A stretch of DNA of 64,000 bases from Bog-473 sp963738135 (lineage in GTDB: Bacteria > Actinomycetota > Acidimicrobiia > Acidimicrobiales > RAAP-2), in assembly GCA_963738135.1 (NCBI GenBank), contig CAVTVK010000004.1:868001-932000 (forward strand). The letters are read 5' to 3'. The notes beneath the pieces are model-generated. The model searched no databases. It was not told the origin of the DNA and saw nothing but the letters and a program-made list of their open reading frames with translations. Shown here one piece after another: positions 17,832 to 25,928 of the stretch (position 1 is the first letter of the stretch; every line of letters starts with the position of its first letter). Made by a program: the position numbers and the translations under genes.

Positions 17832-18758
17832 TCACCCGATCCTTTGGAGTTGGCGTACCGGCGCGGAGGCGACCGATACGGCGTGGACATCGTCGGCGCC
17901 GGCCAAGGCGGCGCTGTTGTCGATCAGCCTGACCGGGCCGACCTGGGCGGCGATCAGCAGGCGCAGCGCACCCGGGTCGGTCACCAGGGCGACCTCCTCG
18001 AGCGTGTCCGCCTCGACCACGACCGCGTAGTCCAGCGCCACGAGCGGCTCGGCGGCGACCGCACCATGCATGGCCCGTCCCACCGCGGCGCCCGAACGCT
18101 CGCCGCCGGCCAGCGCGGCGCGGCCGGCCGCCAGGGCCCGTGCCAGCACCGTGGCGGCCCGGCGCTCGGTGGCCGAGAGCCGGACGTTGCGGCTGGACAT
18201 GGCCAGGCCGTCGGTCTCCCGCACGATGGGGCACCCCACGACCTCGACCGGGAGAGCCAACTCGCAGGCCATGCGCCGCACGACCGCCAGCTGCTGGAAA
18301 TCCTTCAGGCCGAAGTAGGCCCGGCAGGGGCCGGCGATGGTGAACAGCTTCGCCACCACGGTCGCCACGCCGTCGAAGTGGCCGGGACGGGACGCGCCCT
18401 CCCAGGCCTCACTGACGCCCCGCACCGACACCGTCGTGGCGGGGGCGGCGGGCCAGGACGGGTACATCTCGCCCACGCTCGGGACGAAGACGACATCGGC
18501 GCCCGACTCGGCGCACACCGCGAGGTCATGCTCCAGCGTCCGCGGGTAGCGCGCGATGTCCTCGGGGTCACCGAACTGCAACGGGTTCACGAAGATGCTC
18601 ACCGCGACCACGTCGCACTGCGCCCGGGCCCGCGCCACGAGGGACGTGTGCCCCTCGTGCAACGCGCCCATGGTGGGCACCAGCCCGACCACCCGGCCCG
18701 CCGCACGGGCCCGGTCCAGCACGGCACGACAACCGGCGACGGTCTCGACGACATCCAT
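17832..18758 (-). CDS. panC: Pantothenate synthetase PanC
   Basis: A 308-residue PanC that joins pantoate and beta-alanine using ATP. The nucleotide-binding motif LVPTMGALHEGHTSLV (HxGH type) is at about residues 26-41. Further motifs are SIFVNPLQFG, RPGHFDGVATVVAKLF, YFGLKDFQQL and the KMSKS-like DGLAMSSRNVRL. The frame is intact. It follows a DUF2520 protein by 12 nt and precedes panD by 4 nt, a standard pantothenate pair. Confidence 0.97.
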   Translation of the reverse strand: MDVVETVAGCRAVLDRARAAGRVVGLVPTMGALHEGHTSLVARARAQCDVVAVSIFVNPLQFGDPEDIARYPRTLEHDLAVCAESGADVVFVPSVGEMYPSWPAAPATTVSVRGVSEAWEGASRPGHFDGVATVVAKLFTIAGPCRAYFGLKDFQQLAVVRRMACELALPVEVVGCPIVRETDGLAMSSRNVRLSATERRAATVLARALAAGRAALAGGERSGAAVGRAMHGAVAAEPLVALDYAVVVEADTLEEVALVTDPGALRLLIAAQVGPVRLIDNSAALAGADDVHAVSVASAPVRQLQRIG

Positions 18759-18770
18759 CGCGGGTGGCTC

Positions 18771-19568
18771 CTACACCGCCGCCGGCTCGGCCGGCAGCGT
18801 GGCCTCGGCCAGCAGCGTGGCCTCGGCCGGCTCCGCCGGCACCGCCGGCATTGAAGCATTGGCCTGGGCCAGGCGGGTCGCCAGGGCGGCACCGGCCTGG
18901 TAGCCGGCGCGCTCGGACTCGGGCAGGGCGTCGAGGTGGCGGCTGAGCGTCGCCCAGTCACCGCGACGGGCCGGGCCGGTCAGGGCGGGGCCCGCCCCCA
19001 GGGCCGCCACGTCGTCCACGGCGGCCCGGGTCAAGGGAAGGAAGGACTCGAGATCCAGTCCGACGGAGGCGGCGACCCGCTCCACCTGGCCGAGCAATGC
19101 CACCACGTGGTTGGCCGCAATGCAGGCGGCGGCATGGTACGCGGCCCGGTCGCCGTCGGCCACCTCGACCAGGCGTCCGCCGAGGCTGGCCACCACGTCC
19201 CGGGCCAGGGGTGCACCGGCAACGGCAAAGGTCACGCCCGAGCCGAGCCGGGCGGCACCGACCTCGCCGTTGGGGAGCGGCACCAGCGGGTGCACGGCCG
19301 CCCGCAGTGGATGGGGCGCCAATGCGTCGAGCCCGAGCGACCCGGAGAGGTGGGCCACGGTGGTGCCCGGCGAGGGAACGACCGACGCCGCCACATCGGC
19401 CACGGCGTCGTCGGGGGTGGCGATGACGAGCAGGTCGACACCGTCGGCGGCGCGCGCCAGCGCGTCGTGGCGCCCGAGGAACCCGGCGAAGGTCCAGCCG
19501 CGCGCCGACAGCGCGGCGGCCAGGGACGTGCCGGCCCGACCGGGACCGATGATCCGGATGGAGTGCAT
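18771..19568 (-). CDS. Rossmann-like / DUF2520 protein of the pantothenate operon
   Basis: A 265-residue protein with an N-terminal NAD(P)-binding Rossmann fold (IRIIGPGRAGTSLAAALSA, then LLVIATPDDAVADVA) and a C-terminal helical DUF2520 domain (HHP-type motif HPLRAAVHPLVPLPN and AAYHAAACIAANHVVALL). It resembles ketopantoate reductase/ProC-like dehydrogenases and sits directly upstream of panC, so a role in pantoate supply (the PanE step) has been suggested for such genes; that is inference. The last 25 residues are an imperfect Ala/Glu repeat (EATLLAEATLPAEPA) encoded by tandem GGCCTCGGC-like repeats. Confidence 0.85.
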   Translation of the reverse strand: MHSIRIIGPGRAGTSLAAALSARGWTFAGFLGRHDALARAADGVDLLVIATPDDAVADVAASVVPSPGTTVAHLSGSLGLDALAPHPLRAAVHPLVPLPNGEVGAARLGSGVTFAVAGAPLARDVVASLGGRLVEVADGDRAAYHAAACIAANHVVALLGQVERVAASVGLDLESFLPLTRAAVDDVAALGAGPALTGPARRGDWATLSRHLDALPESERAGYQAGAALATRLAQANASMPAVPAEPAEATLLAEATLPAEPAAV

Positions 19569-19640
19569 CTGCTGACCTCCTTCGGCGTTCCAGCCCCTTG
19601 CGGGTGCCGTTCGCCTACAGACGATCGAAGATAACGACGC

Positions 19641-20123
19641 CTACAGACTACCCACAGCGACGACCTCGCCACCAGAGCCCCTGAGCTGGTCCGCTGTCAC
19701 GAGATCAGGGGCGAGGTCCGCCAGCGGCCGCACCACGAAGCGCCGCTCCCACAGGCGGGGGTGCGGGACGACCAGATCCTCCTCGTCGAGCAGCCACCCC
19801 TCTTCCCACAAGACGTCGGCGTCCAGGGTCCGCGGGCCCCACCGGACGGAGCGCACCCGGCCGGCGGCCGCCTCGAGGGCGTGGCAGCGTGCCAGCAGCG
19901 CCCGGGGCGGGTCGGAGGTCGAGAGCTCCACCACCAGGTTCAGGTAGGGGCCCTGGCCGTCCGGGCCGCCGACCGGCTCGGTCTCGTAGAGCGGGGACAC
20001 GCCGACGACGTCGCCGCCCGCCCGCAGCGCCTCGACGGCCCGGCGCAGGAGGGCGCGCCGGTCGCCCAGATTCGAGCCGAGCCCGATGAAGGCACGCCAC
20101 GGAGGGGGTGCCGGCACCGCCAT
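19641..20123 (-). CDS. folK: 2-amino-4-hydroxy-6-hydroxymethyldihydropteridine pyrophosphokinase
   Basis: A 160-residue HPPK that transfers pyrophosphate from ATP to 6-hydroxymethyl-dihydropterin in folate synthesis. The motifs are FIGLGSNLGDRRALLRRAV, SPLYETEPVGG, GRVRSVRWGPRTLDADVLW (catalytic Asp pair) and VVPHPRLWERRFVV. The ATG overlaps the folB stop by one base (TGATG), so the successive DHNA aldolase and HPPK steps are coupled. It is last of the fol genes; about 70 nt separate it from the DUF2520 gene. Confidence 0.96.
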   Translation of the reverse strand: MAVPAPPPWRAFIGLGSNLGDRRALLRRAVEALRAGGDVVGVSPLYETEPVGGPDGQGPYLNLVVELSTSDPPRALLARCHALEAAAGRVRSVRWGPRTLDADVLWEEGWLLDEEDLVVPHPRLWERRFVVRPLADLAPDLVTADQLRGSGGEVVAVGSL

Positions 20124-20485
20124 CAGCGGGTGCGTCGCACCCTGACCCCGGTCGAACCCACATCGAGGGCCAAGGGCGGGCGGAGCTTGCGTACCGTGAC
20201 CTCGACGGCCTCGAGCCGGGAGTCCACGATCAGCAGCGCGCTGGCGAGGCGTCCGGCCAGCGCCTCCAGCAGGCGATAGGAGCGGCCGCCCACGACGTCG
20301 GCCGCGGTCTGGGCCAAGGCGCCGTAGTCGACCGTGTCGGCCAGATCGTCACTCTGCTGGGCCGCCTCCATGTCGACCCAGGCCACCACGTCGACGGAGA
20401 AGGGTTGAGCCCGGTCCCGCTCTTCGGGGAGCACGCCGTGGGTCCCCGTCACCCGCAGGTCACGGATCTCGATCCGGTCGCTCAT
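20123..20485 (-). CDS. folB: Dihydroneopterin aldolase FolB
   Basis: A 120-residue DHNA aldolase that splits dihydroneopterin to hydroxymethyl-dihydropterin and glycolaldehyde. Conserved features are IEIRDLRVTGTHGVLPEER (with the substrate Glu), VDYGALAQTAADVV, and the C-terminal strand EAVEVTVRKLRPPL with the catalytic Lys. ATG 20485 is used; it overlaps the upstream phosphatase-like gene by 4 nt. The length is normal for this octameric family. Confidence 0.95.
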   Translation of the reverse strand: MSDRIEIRDLRVTGTHGVLPEERDRAQPFSVDVVAWVDMEAAQQSDDLADTVDYGALAQTAADVVGGRSYRLLEALAGRLASALLIVDSRLEAVEVTVRKLRPPLALDVGSTGVRVRRTR

Positions 20486-20997
20486 TGCGACTGTCCGCGC
20501 GTGGGCATACCTTCCAACTCGGAGAGCAGCTCGCGGCCGGGCTCGCCCATGGCGTGCCCGACGACAGTCTCGACCAGCGCCACCGCCTGCGGCTGGTTGC
20601 CGATCCGCTCCGACCACACGAGATACCCGGCCAGCACGCCCATGACCCGGTCTCCCAGCTCGTCCTGGTGCACCAGGATGCGCAGCCCCTCGGCCAGCGA
20701 GTCGTCGATGTCCTTGTAACAAGCGGCCAGGACGGGCCGGGGGTCGCCGGTGCGCTCGAGCGGGTAGTGGGCCCAGGCCAAGCCCTCCTCCTCGTAAGCC
20801 GACAGGTTGTGCGGCGACGACAACAGCGAGACGATGCGCCCGAACCCCTGCACGCGGAGCCAGATGATCTCCTCCTGGCGGCGCACCCGGCGGTGGTTGA
20901 CGGAGAAGCCGCCCGGCCGCTCGCTGACGGCCAGGTGATCGGTGATCACCCACGTGAAGTTGCGCGGCGGTATTCCGGCGGCCCACTTGCCCTTCAT
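20482..20997 (-). CDS. Protein-tyrosine-phosphatase-like pseudoenzyme in the folate operon
   Basis: A 171-residue protein overlapping folP (4 nt) and folB (4 nt). Its layout resembles dual-specificity/tyrosine phosphatase folds: ITDHLAVSERPGG at the N-terminus, RIVSLLSSPHNLSAYEEEGL in the position of the usual 'I.L....E...Y...G' strand and helix, and then a P-loop-like segment ILVHQDELGDRVMGVLAGYL. The canonical signature is HCx5R; here it is H110-Q-x5-R117, so the nucleophilic cysteine is replaced by glutamine. If the alignment is right the protein cannot make the phosphocysteine intermediate and may be a binding or regulatory module. I do not know a named function. The assignment is by motif spacing only. 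Confidence 0.6.
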   Translation of the reverse strand: MKGKWAAGIPPRNFTWVITDHLAVSERPGGFSVNHRRVRRQEEIIWLRVQGFGRIVSLLSSPHNLSAYEEEGLAWAHYPLERTGDPRPVLAACYKDIDDSLAEGLRILVHQDELGDRVMGVLAGYLVWSERIGNQPQAVALVETVVGHAMGEPGRELLSELEGMPTRGQSQ

Positions 20998-21827
20998 GCG
21001 GCAGGACCATACAGCCGCGTCATCTGCACCGTGGACGCCACGTCGTGGACCCGCAGCATCCCCACGCCCGCTACGAGGGCTGCGGCCTCCGTGGCCAGCG
21101 ATCCTTCTCCCCGCTCCGCCACGGGAGCCGGGTCCTCCGATCCGGCACCTGACGCCAGGACGCCGAGGAAACGCTTGCGGCTGGTCCCGACCAGGACACC
21201 GGCACAACCGGCTTCGGTGGCGGCGGCGACGAGCTCCCCGAGGTGCCGCAGCAGCGACAGGTTGTGGGCCGTCGTCTTCCCGAACCCGATGCCCGGGTCG
21301 ACCCAGACCTCTCCCACACCGGCCTCGAGCGCCCGCCCGGCCCGCTCCAACAGGAAGGACAGGACCTCCCCGACGACGTCGGTGTAGCGGGGGTTCTCCT
21401 GCATGGTCCGCGGCTGGCCCCGCATGTGCATGGCGACCCACCCGGCTCCGGCGGCGGCGGCGACTTCCGCCAGCGAGGCCGAGATGTCGTTCACCAGGAT
21501 CGCGCCTGCGCCCAGTGCGGCGGTGGCCACCTCGGGCTTGGTCGTATCCACCGAGACCCGAACGCGGCGCCCACCGGTCGCCCCGGCGGCGGCCAGGGCT
21601 TCGACGACCGGGACCACCCGCTCCAGCTCGACGGCGAGAGGGACGGGCTCGGCGCCGGGTCGCGACGATTCCCCACCCACGTCGATGATGTCGGCTCCGG
21701 CCGCCATCATCTCGAGACCGCGGGCCACTGCAGCGTCCACAGTGACGTAGAGGCCGCCATCGGAGAAGGAGTCGGGCGTCACGTTGAGGACGCCCATCAC
21801 CAGGGGCCGGACCGCGCCCTGTCGCAC
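20994..21827 (-). CDS. folP: Dihydropteroate synthase FolP
   Basis: A 277-residue DHPS that joins pABA to the pterin pyrophosphate and is the sulfonamide target. Signatures are LVMGVLNVTPDSFSDGG, DIIDVGGESSRPGAEPV, RVSVDTTKPEVA, LVNDIS, the pterin-site WVDPGIGFGKTTAHNL and GTSRKRFLG. The start is GTG 21827, 5 nt after the folE stop. Its stop overlaps the phosphatase-like gene. The frame is complete. Confidence 0.97.
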   Translation of the reverse strand: MRQGAVRPLVMGVLNVTPDSFSDGGLYVTVDAAVARGLEMMAAGADIIDVGGESSRPGAEPVPLAVELERVVPVVEALAAAGATGGRRVRVSVDTTKPEVATAALGAGAILVNDISASLAEVAAAAGAGWVAMHMRGQPRTMQENPRYTDVVGEVLSFLLERAGRALEAGVGEVWVDPGIGFGKTTAHNLSLLRHLGELVAAATEAGCAGVLVGTSRKRFLGVLASGAGSEDPAPVAERGEGSLATEAAALVAGVGMLRVHDVASTVQMTRLYGPAA

Positions 21828-21832
21828 TGGCC

Positions 21833-22402
21833 TCAGTGGCCCCGGATGAACTGCATGGCCTCGGCGCGGGTGGCCACGTCGGAGCGGAAGAGCCCGCGCA
21901 CCGACGAGGTGACCGTGACCGTGCCGGGCTTCTTCACGCCGCGCATCGACATGCAGAGATGCTCGGCCTCAATGACGACGAGCACGCCGCGAGGAGAGAG
22001 GACCGAGGCGATGGCGTCGGCGATCTGCGTGGTCATGCGTTCTTGGACCTGCAGCCGGCGCGCGAAGCCGTCGACGAGGCGGGCCAGCTTCGACAGCCCA
22101 GTGATGCGGCCGTCCTCGGCCGGGATGTACGCCACATGCGCCTTGCCGAGGAACGGCACGAGGTGGTGCTCGCACAGCGAGGCGAACGGGATGTCGCGCA
22201 CCATGACCATCTCGTCGTGTTCGGCGGCGAAGGTGACCTCCAGATGGCGGGCGGGGTCGTCGTGCAGGCCGGAGAACAGCTCCTCGTACATGGAGGCCAC
22301 GCGCGCGGGCGTCCGCTGCAGCCCATCCCGGTCCGGATCCTCGCCGATGGCGATGAGGATCTCGTGCACCGCGGCCCGCACCCGTTCGACGTCGACACTC
22401 AC
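21833..22402 (-). CDS. folE: GTP cyclohydrolase I FolE
   Basis: A 189-residue type I GTP cyclohydrolase that converts GTP to dihydroneopterin triphosphate, the first folate step. The zinc-ligand segment SLCEHHLVPFLGKAHVAYIP and the second Cys in EAEHLCMSMRGV are intact. LSKLARLVDGFARRLQVQE is the family helix. The start is GTG 22402 (VSVDVERVRAAVHEI), overlapping the tilS-hpt stop (GTGA). ftsH, commonly found between hpt and folE in actinobacteria, is absent. Confidence 0.97.
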   Translation of the reverse strand: MSVDVERVRAAVHEILIAIGEDPDRDGLQRTPARVASMYEELFSGLHDDPARHLEVTFAAEHDEMVMVRDIPFASLCEHHLVPFLGKAHVAYIPAEDGRITGLSKLARLVDGFARRLQVQERMTTQIADAIASVLSPRGVLVVIEAEHLCMSMRGVKKPGTVTVTSSVRGLFRSDVATRAEAMQFIRGH

Positions 22403-23907
22403 GTTTCTGCTCCCTTGTAGCGGTGGACCCCTCGAAGGTTCCGGTAGCGCTCGGCCACGTCGAGCCCGTAGCCGACCACGAACTCGGGCGGGATGGTGAA
22501 GCCGATGTACCGCAGGTCGAGGTCGACCCGTTGCTCGCCCTCCTTCACCAGGAGGGCGCAGATCTCCACGCTCTTCGGCGCGCGTGCCGTCAGGTAGCGC
22601 CGGAGGTAGTTCAGCGTCAGGCCGCTGTCGATGATGTCCTCCACCACGAGCACGTGACGCCCTTCGAGCTCGGAGTCGAGGTCCTTGACGATGCGGACCA
22701 CACCGGACGTCTTGGTGGCGCTGCCGTAGGACGACACGGCCATGAAATCCACGTCGACGGGCAGGGCGATGGCCCGGCACAGGTCGCTCATGAAAAGCAT
22801 GGCGCCCTTGAGGACCGCCACCAGCAAGGGGGGTTCGTCGGCGTAGTCCTCGGTGATCTCCCGGCCGAGTTCGGCCACCCGGACCGCCAGGCGATCGGCG
22901 TCGACCAACACCGGTCCCACGTCGGCCGCAGCCCAGGACGGGACGCCCGCTCCGGACTCGTCGAGGGTCACCGGCGTGACACTACCGGAGCGTCGCCCGG
23001 GCTCGACCCTGAGCCGGCCGTCCGTCCGGCGCACTCGCCGGCCCCCGCTGAGCTCCGTCCCGACCGCGGTCCCCGCCGCGACGGCCAGTGTGCGATCGAC
23101 CTCGGCCAGCGACGGCGGGTGCTCCCCGTCGCCGGTCTCCCGCAGCCAGCGCCGCAGGGCCCGTCGTGCCAGCGGGCGCTCGGCGGCCGCCACCGCCCGG
23201 GCGTCGGCTGGGTCGGGCAGTCTCCGGGTCGCCAGCGAGTCCAGGAGCGCCACCTCGTCGCGCAACACCCCGGCCTGCCGGGCCAGGAGAGGGACAGGGT
23301 CGCGCCCGGCCACCTGCGCGCACAACGGCAGGAGCTCGTGGCGGATGCGATTGCGCACGAACGCCGGGTCGTCGTTGCTCTCGTCGCACGCCGGGACGAG
23401 TCCGACGGCGGCGCACAGCGCGTGCGTCTCGTGCCGGCGCAGCCCGAGGATCGGGTGGCGCGCGCCCGGTGCCATGCCGGCGAGGCCGTCCGCGCCGGCG
23501 CCGCGCAAGAGGTTCACGAGGATGGTCTCGGCCTGGTCGTCCATGGTGTGCCCGGTGGCGACGTCGGTCGGCAGCACGGCGAAGCGCGCCGCCCGGGCCC
23601 GGGCCTCGAGGTTGGGACCCGGCACGAGGGAGACCCGGCGGCCCTCGAACCGCGCGCCGAACCACGCCGCGGCCCCGGCGACCACCTCGGCTTCGGCCAC
23701 CGAACCGGGGCGCAAGCCGTGGTCGACGTGGATCGCGGTGACGTCACATCCGGCGGCGACGGCCAGGACCAGCAGGGCCAGCGAGTCCGCGCCCCCTGAG
23801 ACGGCGCAGGCGAGCCGGGCTCCCCCGGCGGGGAAGGTGCACCGTTGCAGCAGCTCGACGATCAGGCTGCCGGGAGGGGAGGAAAGTTCGGGACCTTCCT
23901 CAGCCAC
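22399..23907 (-). CDS. tilS-hpt: Bifunctional tRNA(Ile)-lysidine synthase / hypoxanthine phosphoribosyltransferase
   Basis: A single 502-residue frame with two enzymes. Residues about 25-320 are TilS (PP-loop LACAVSGGADSLALLVLAV; GHTMDDQAETILVNLLRGAG; NRIRHELLP), which makes lysidine at the wobble position of tRNA-Ile. Residues about 330-502 are HPRT (PLLVAVLKGAMLFMSDL; PRPP loop VLVVEDIIDSGLTLNYL; FVVGYGLD), which salvages hypoxanthine and guanine. The start is GTG 23907. Fused TilS/HprT proteins are known, for example from Listeria, whereas most actinobacteria have two genes. The joint (VTLDESGAGVPSWAAADVGP) has no internal stop and the TilS C-terminal domain looks short. Confidence 0.93.
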   Translation of the reverse strand: MAEEGPELSSPPGSLIVELLQRCTFPAGGARLACAVSGGADSLALLVLAVAAGCDVTAIHVDHGLRPGSVAEAEVVAGAAAWFGARFEGRRVSLVPGPNLEARARAARFAVLPTDVATGHTMDDQAETILVNLLRGAGADGLAGMAPGARHPILGLRRHETHALCAAVGLVPACDESNDDPAFVRNRIRHELLPLCAQVAGRDPVPLLARQAGVLRDEVALLDSLATRRLPDPADARAVAAAERPLARRALRRWLRETGDGEHPPSLAEVDRTLAVAAGTAVGTELSGGRRVRRTDGRLRVEPGRRSGSVTPVTLDESGAGVPSWAAADVGPVLVDADRLAVRVAELGREITEDYADEPPLLVAVLKGAMLFMSDLCRAIALPVDVDFMAVSSYGSATKTSGVVRIVKDLDSELEGRHVLVVEDIIDSGLTLNYLRRYLTARAPKSVEICALLVKEGEQRVDLDLRYIGFTIPPEFVVGYGLDVAERYRNLRGVHRYKGAET

Positions 23908-24952
23908 CAGCTCGGGCCACCCAGGACGCCGGGTCGCGGATCTCCTCGAGCGTGGGCAACCAGTCGGGCCCTTCCCATACCCGCGCCAGCAGGGCCGGCC
24001 CCCCGGCCGCCTCGACCGACTCGACGAAACGCTCGCCTTCGGCGTACTGGCGCATTTTGGCGTCGAGGCCCAACAGCTTCGACATCAGCTTGGTCAATCC
24101 CCGCGCCTGGGTCCGTCTTTCGTGCAGGACCCGGGAGAAGTGTGCCGCGCCGGGGACCTCGGCCGCACCCGCCCGGTCCATCGTCACGTCGCCGTGGCCC
24201 TCGAGCAGACTCATCATCCCCGAGATCTTCGACAAGGCGAGCCGTTGTTCCGGGGTGGCCAGCATGCCGACCACGCCGCCCTCGCGGGTCGGGTTGCGCC
24301 CGGCCCGCACTTCGTCGGCGACGCGGCGCACCAGCTCGGCCAATCCCGCCGGGTCACCCGAGAGCGGTCCGAGCAGTTCGCTCACCAGTCCGACGAAATG
24401 GTCCCGAAGCCACGGCACGGCGGTGAACTGCAGGCGGTGGGTCACCTCGTGCAAGGCGAGCCACAGACGGAACTCGTTCGGCTCGAACCCGTACTGCGCC
24501 TCGACCGCGACGATGTTGGGGCCGACGTAGGAGACGAGGTCCTGGTCCTCGGGCGACTCGTCGTTGATCAACAGGTCGTACTGCCCCAGCACCCGCGTCG
24601 CCATGTAGGCCAGCATCAAGCCGAGCTGCGTCCCGGCGACGGTGCGACCCACCACGAGGGACGGACCCCCGAGCTTCGCGCCGCGCTTGCGTTGCAGCTC
24701 CACCATGGCCGGGCCGACCAGGCGCTCGACCGACCGCACGTTGGCGGCGGCCCAGCCGGCGCGATCGGTCACCTTGGCGCGGGCCATGCCATGGGCGGAG
24801 TGCAGACCGGTGGCCTCGCTCACCAGCGTCTCCGCCCGCGCCGTCAACTCGTCGAACTGTCCTTGCAGGTCGCGCGAGTGGTAGGTCGACGGTGACGGCT
24901 TGAAAAGAAGGGCGCCACCAGCCACTCGCTGGGCCAGGGCCCAGTCCACCAT
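23900..24952 (-). CDS. DUF2342 zincin-like metalloprotease-family protein
   Basis: A 350-residue zinc-dependent metalloprotease-like protein of the family sometimes labelled 'coenzyme F420 biosynthesis-associated'. The zincin motif HEVTHRLQF (HExxH) is preceded by GFEPNEFRLWLALHEV; downstream helices include KISGMMSLLEGHGDVTMD, where a Glu could supply the third ligand. The N-terminal AQRVAGGALLFKPSPSTY is typical. It overlaps the tilS-hpt start by 8 nt. An orthologue lies next to mesJ/tilS in M. tuberculosis (Rv3626c region, from memory). The substrate is unknown and the F420 link is not demonstrated here. Confidence 0.88.
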   Translation of the reverse strand: MVDWALAQRVAGGALLFKPSPSTYHSRDLQGQFDELTARAETLVSEATGLHSAHGMARAKVTDRAGWAAANVRSVERLVGPAMVELQRKRGAKLGGPSLVVGRTVAGTQLGLMLAYMATRVLGQYDLLINDESPEDQDLVSYVGPNIVAVEAQYGFEPNEFRLWLALHEVTHRLQFTAVPWLRDHFVGLVSELLGPLSGDPAGLAELVRRVADEVRAGRNPTREGGVVGMLATPEQRLALSKISGMMSLLEGHGDVTMDRAGAAEVPGAAHFSRVLHERRTQARGLTKLMSKLLGLDAKMRQYAEGERFVESVEAAGGPALLARVWEGPDWLPTLEEIRDPASWVARAGG

Positions 24953-24995
24953 GGCGGGACCGTCGGCGACGGCTTCGGGGACCGCCGGCGAGAGG

Positions 24996-25310
24996 TCAGT
25001 GCTTGCCGTGGTGCTGCTTGCTTTCTTCGTCGATGGCTTCGGCCACCCGCTTGATCAGGCTCTCGGGCACCCGGTCCTTGCAGCGGTTGGCGATGACCCG
25101 GCGCAGCTCGGCCTCGAAATCGGCGGCGCCGTTGCAGGGCCCGCACCAGTCGAGGTGGACGCGGATCTCCTCACGCCGTTCCTCCGTGAGCTCGCCGTCG
25201 AGGTAGTGGTAGAGCTCGTGCACGGCCTCTTCGCAATCGACGGACACGCCGAAGAGCCCTCCGGCGTCCACGGTCCCGCTGTCTTCGCTCTGACCCACGT
25301 TGTCGCTCAT
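24996..25310 (-). CDS. rsrA: Mycothiol-system anti-sigma factor, RsrA-like (ZAS)
   Basis: A 104-residue zinc-associated anti-sigma factor. The ligand set is Cys26, His52, Cys56 and Cys59 (HLDWCGPC), with the Cys-to-His spacing of 26 and the HxxxCxxC motif known from RsrA/RshA. On thiol oxidation such proteins lose zinc, form a disulfide and release their sigma factor. A C-terminal helix (ESLIKRVAEAIDEESKQ) follows. It overlaps sigR by 4 nt, so the pair is co-translated, which supports redox regulation of the operon below. Confidence 0.93.
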   Translation of the reverse strand: MSDNVGQSEDSGTVDAGGLFGVSVDCEEAVHELYHYLDGELTEERREEIRVHLDWCGPCNGAADFEAELRRVIANRCKDRVPESLIKRVAEAIDEESKQHHGKH

Positions 25311-25891
25311 TCCATCGACCCCCCTGGCACGCTACCGACCAGGCCGCGCGCTTCGGCCACATCGTGCAACGCCTTCTGGAGTGCCCTTCTTCCCCGGTGG
25401 ATCCTGCTCATGACCGTCCCGATGGGAACATCGGTGATTTCGGAGATCTCCTTGTAGCTGAAACCTTCGACGTCGGCGAGGAGCACCGCCATCCGGAAAG
25501 CCTCCGGCAGCGCCTCGAGAGCGGCCTTCACGTCCTCGTCCGTGAAGCGCTCCAGCGCCTCGTCCTCGGCCGAGCGGCCCGGATCGCTCCCGCCCGAGCC
25601 GGCCAGACGCTTGTAGAGGTAGAGATCCTCGACGTCCTCGACGTCGGCCACCTCGGGGCGTCGCTGAGCCGCCCGGTAGTTGTTGATGTAGGTGTTGGTC
25701 AGGATCCGGTAGAGCCAGGCCCGCAGGTTGGTGCCCTCGGTGAAGGACCCGTACGAGCGGTACGCCTTCAGGTAGGTCTCCTGCACCAGGTCCTCGGCGT
25801 CAGCCCGGTTGCGTGTCATGCGCAGCGCGGCCGAATAGAGCCCCGGCATGAATTCCATGGCGACGTCGGTGAAGGTCGCCTGATCTGCCAT
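25307..25891 (-). CDS. sigR: ECF RNA polymerase sigma factor, SigR/SigH type
   Basis: A 194-residue ECF sigma factor. Region 2 (RNRADAEDLVQETYLKAYRS and LRAWLYRILTNTYINNYRAA) binds core polymerase and the -10 element. Region 4 (LPEAFRMAVLLADVEGFSYK, IGTVMSRIHRGRRALQK) recognises the -35. The sequence matches the thiol-oxidative-stress group (SigR of Streptomyces, SigH of mycobacteria). The immediately overlapping RsrA-like gene supports this. It is at the head of the long leftward fol/pan/nad run, divergent from a P450; whether it drives that run is not shown. Confidence 0.95.
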   Translation of the reverse strand: MADQATFTDVAMEFMPGLYSAALRMTRNRADAEDLVQETYLKAYRSYGSFTEGTNLRAWLYRILTNTYINNYRAAQRRPEVADVEDVEDLYLYKRLAGSGGSDPGRSAEDEALERFTDEDVKAALEALPEAFRMAVLLADVEGFSYKEISEITDVPIGTVMSRIHRGRRALQKALHDVAEARGLVGSVPGGSME

Positions 25892-25928
25892 GGCCCAACC
25901 CTACCCACCCGGAGATATCGTCTCCGCC

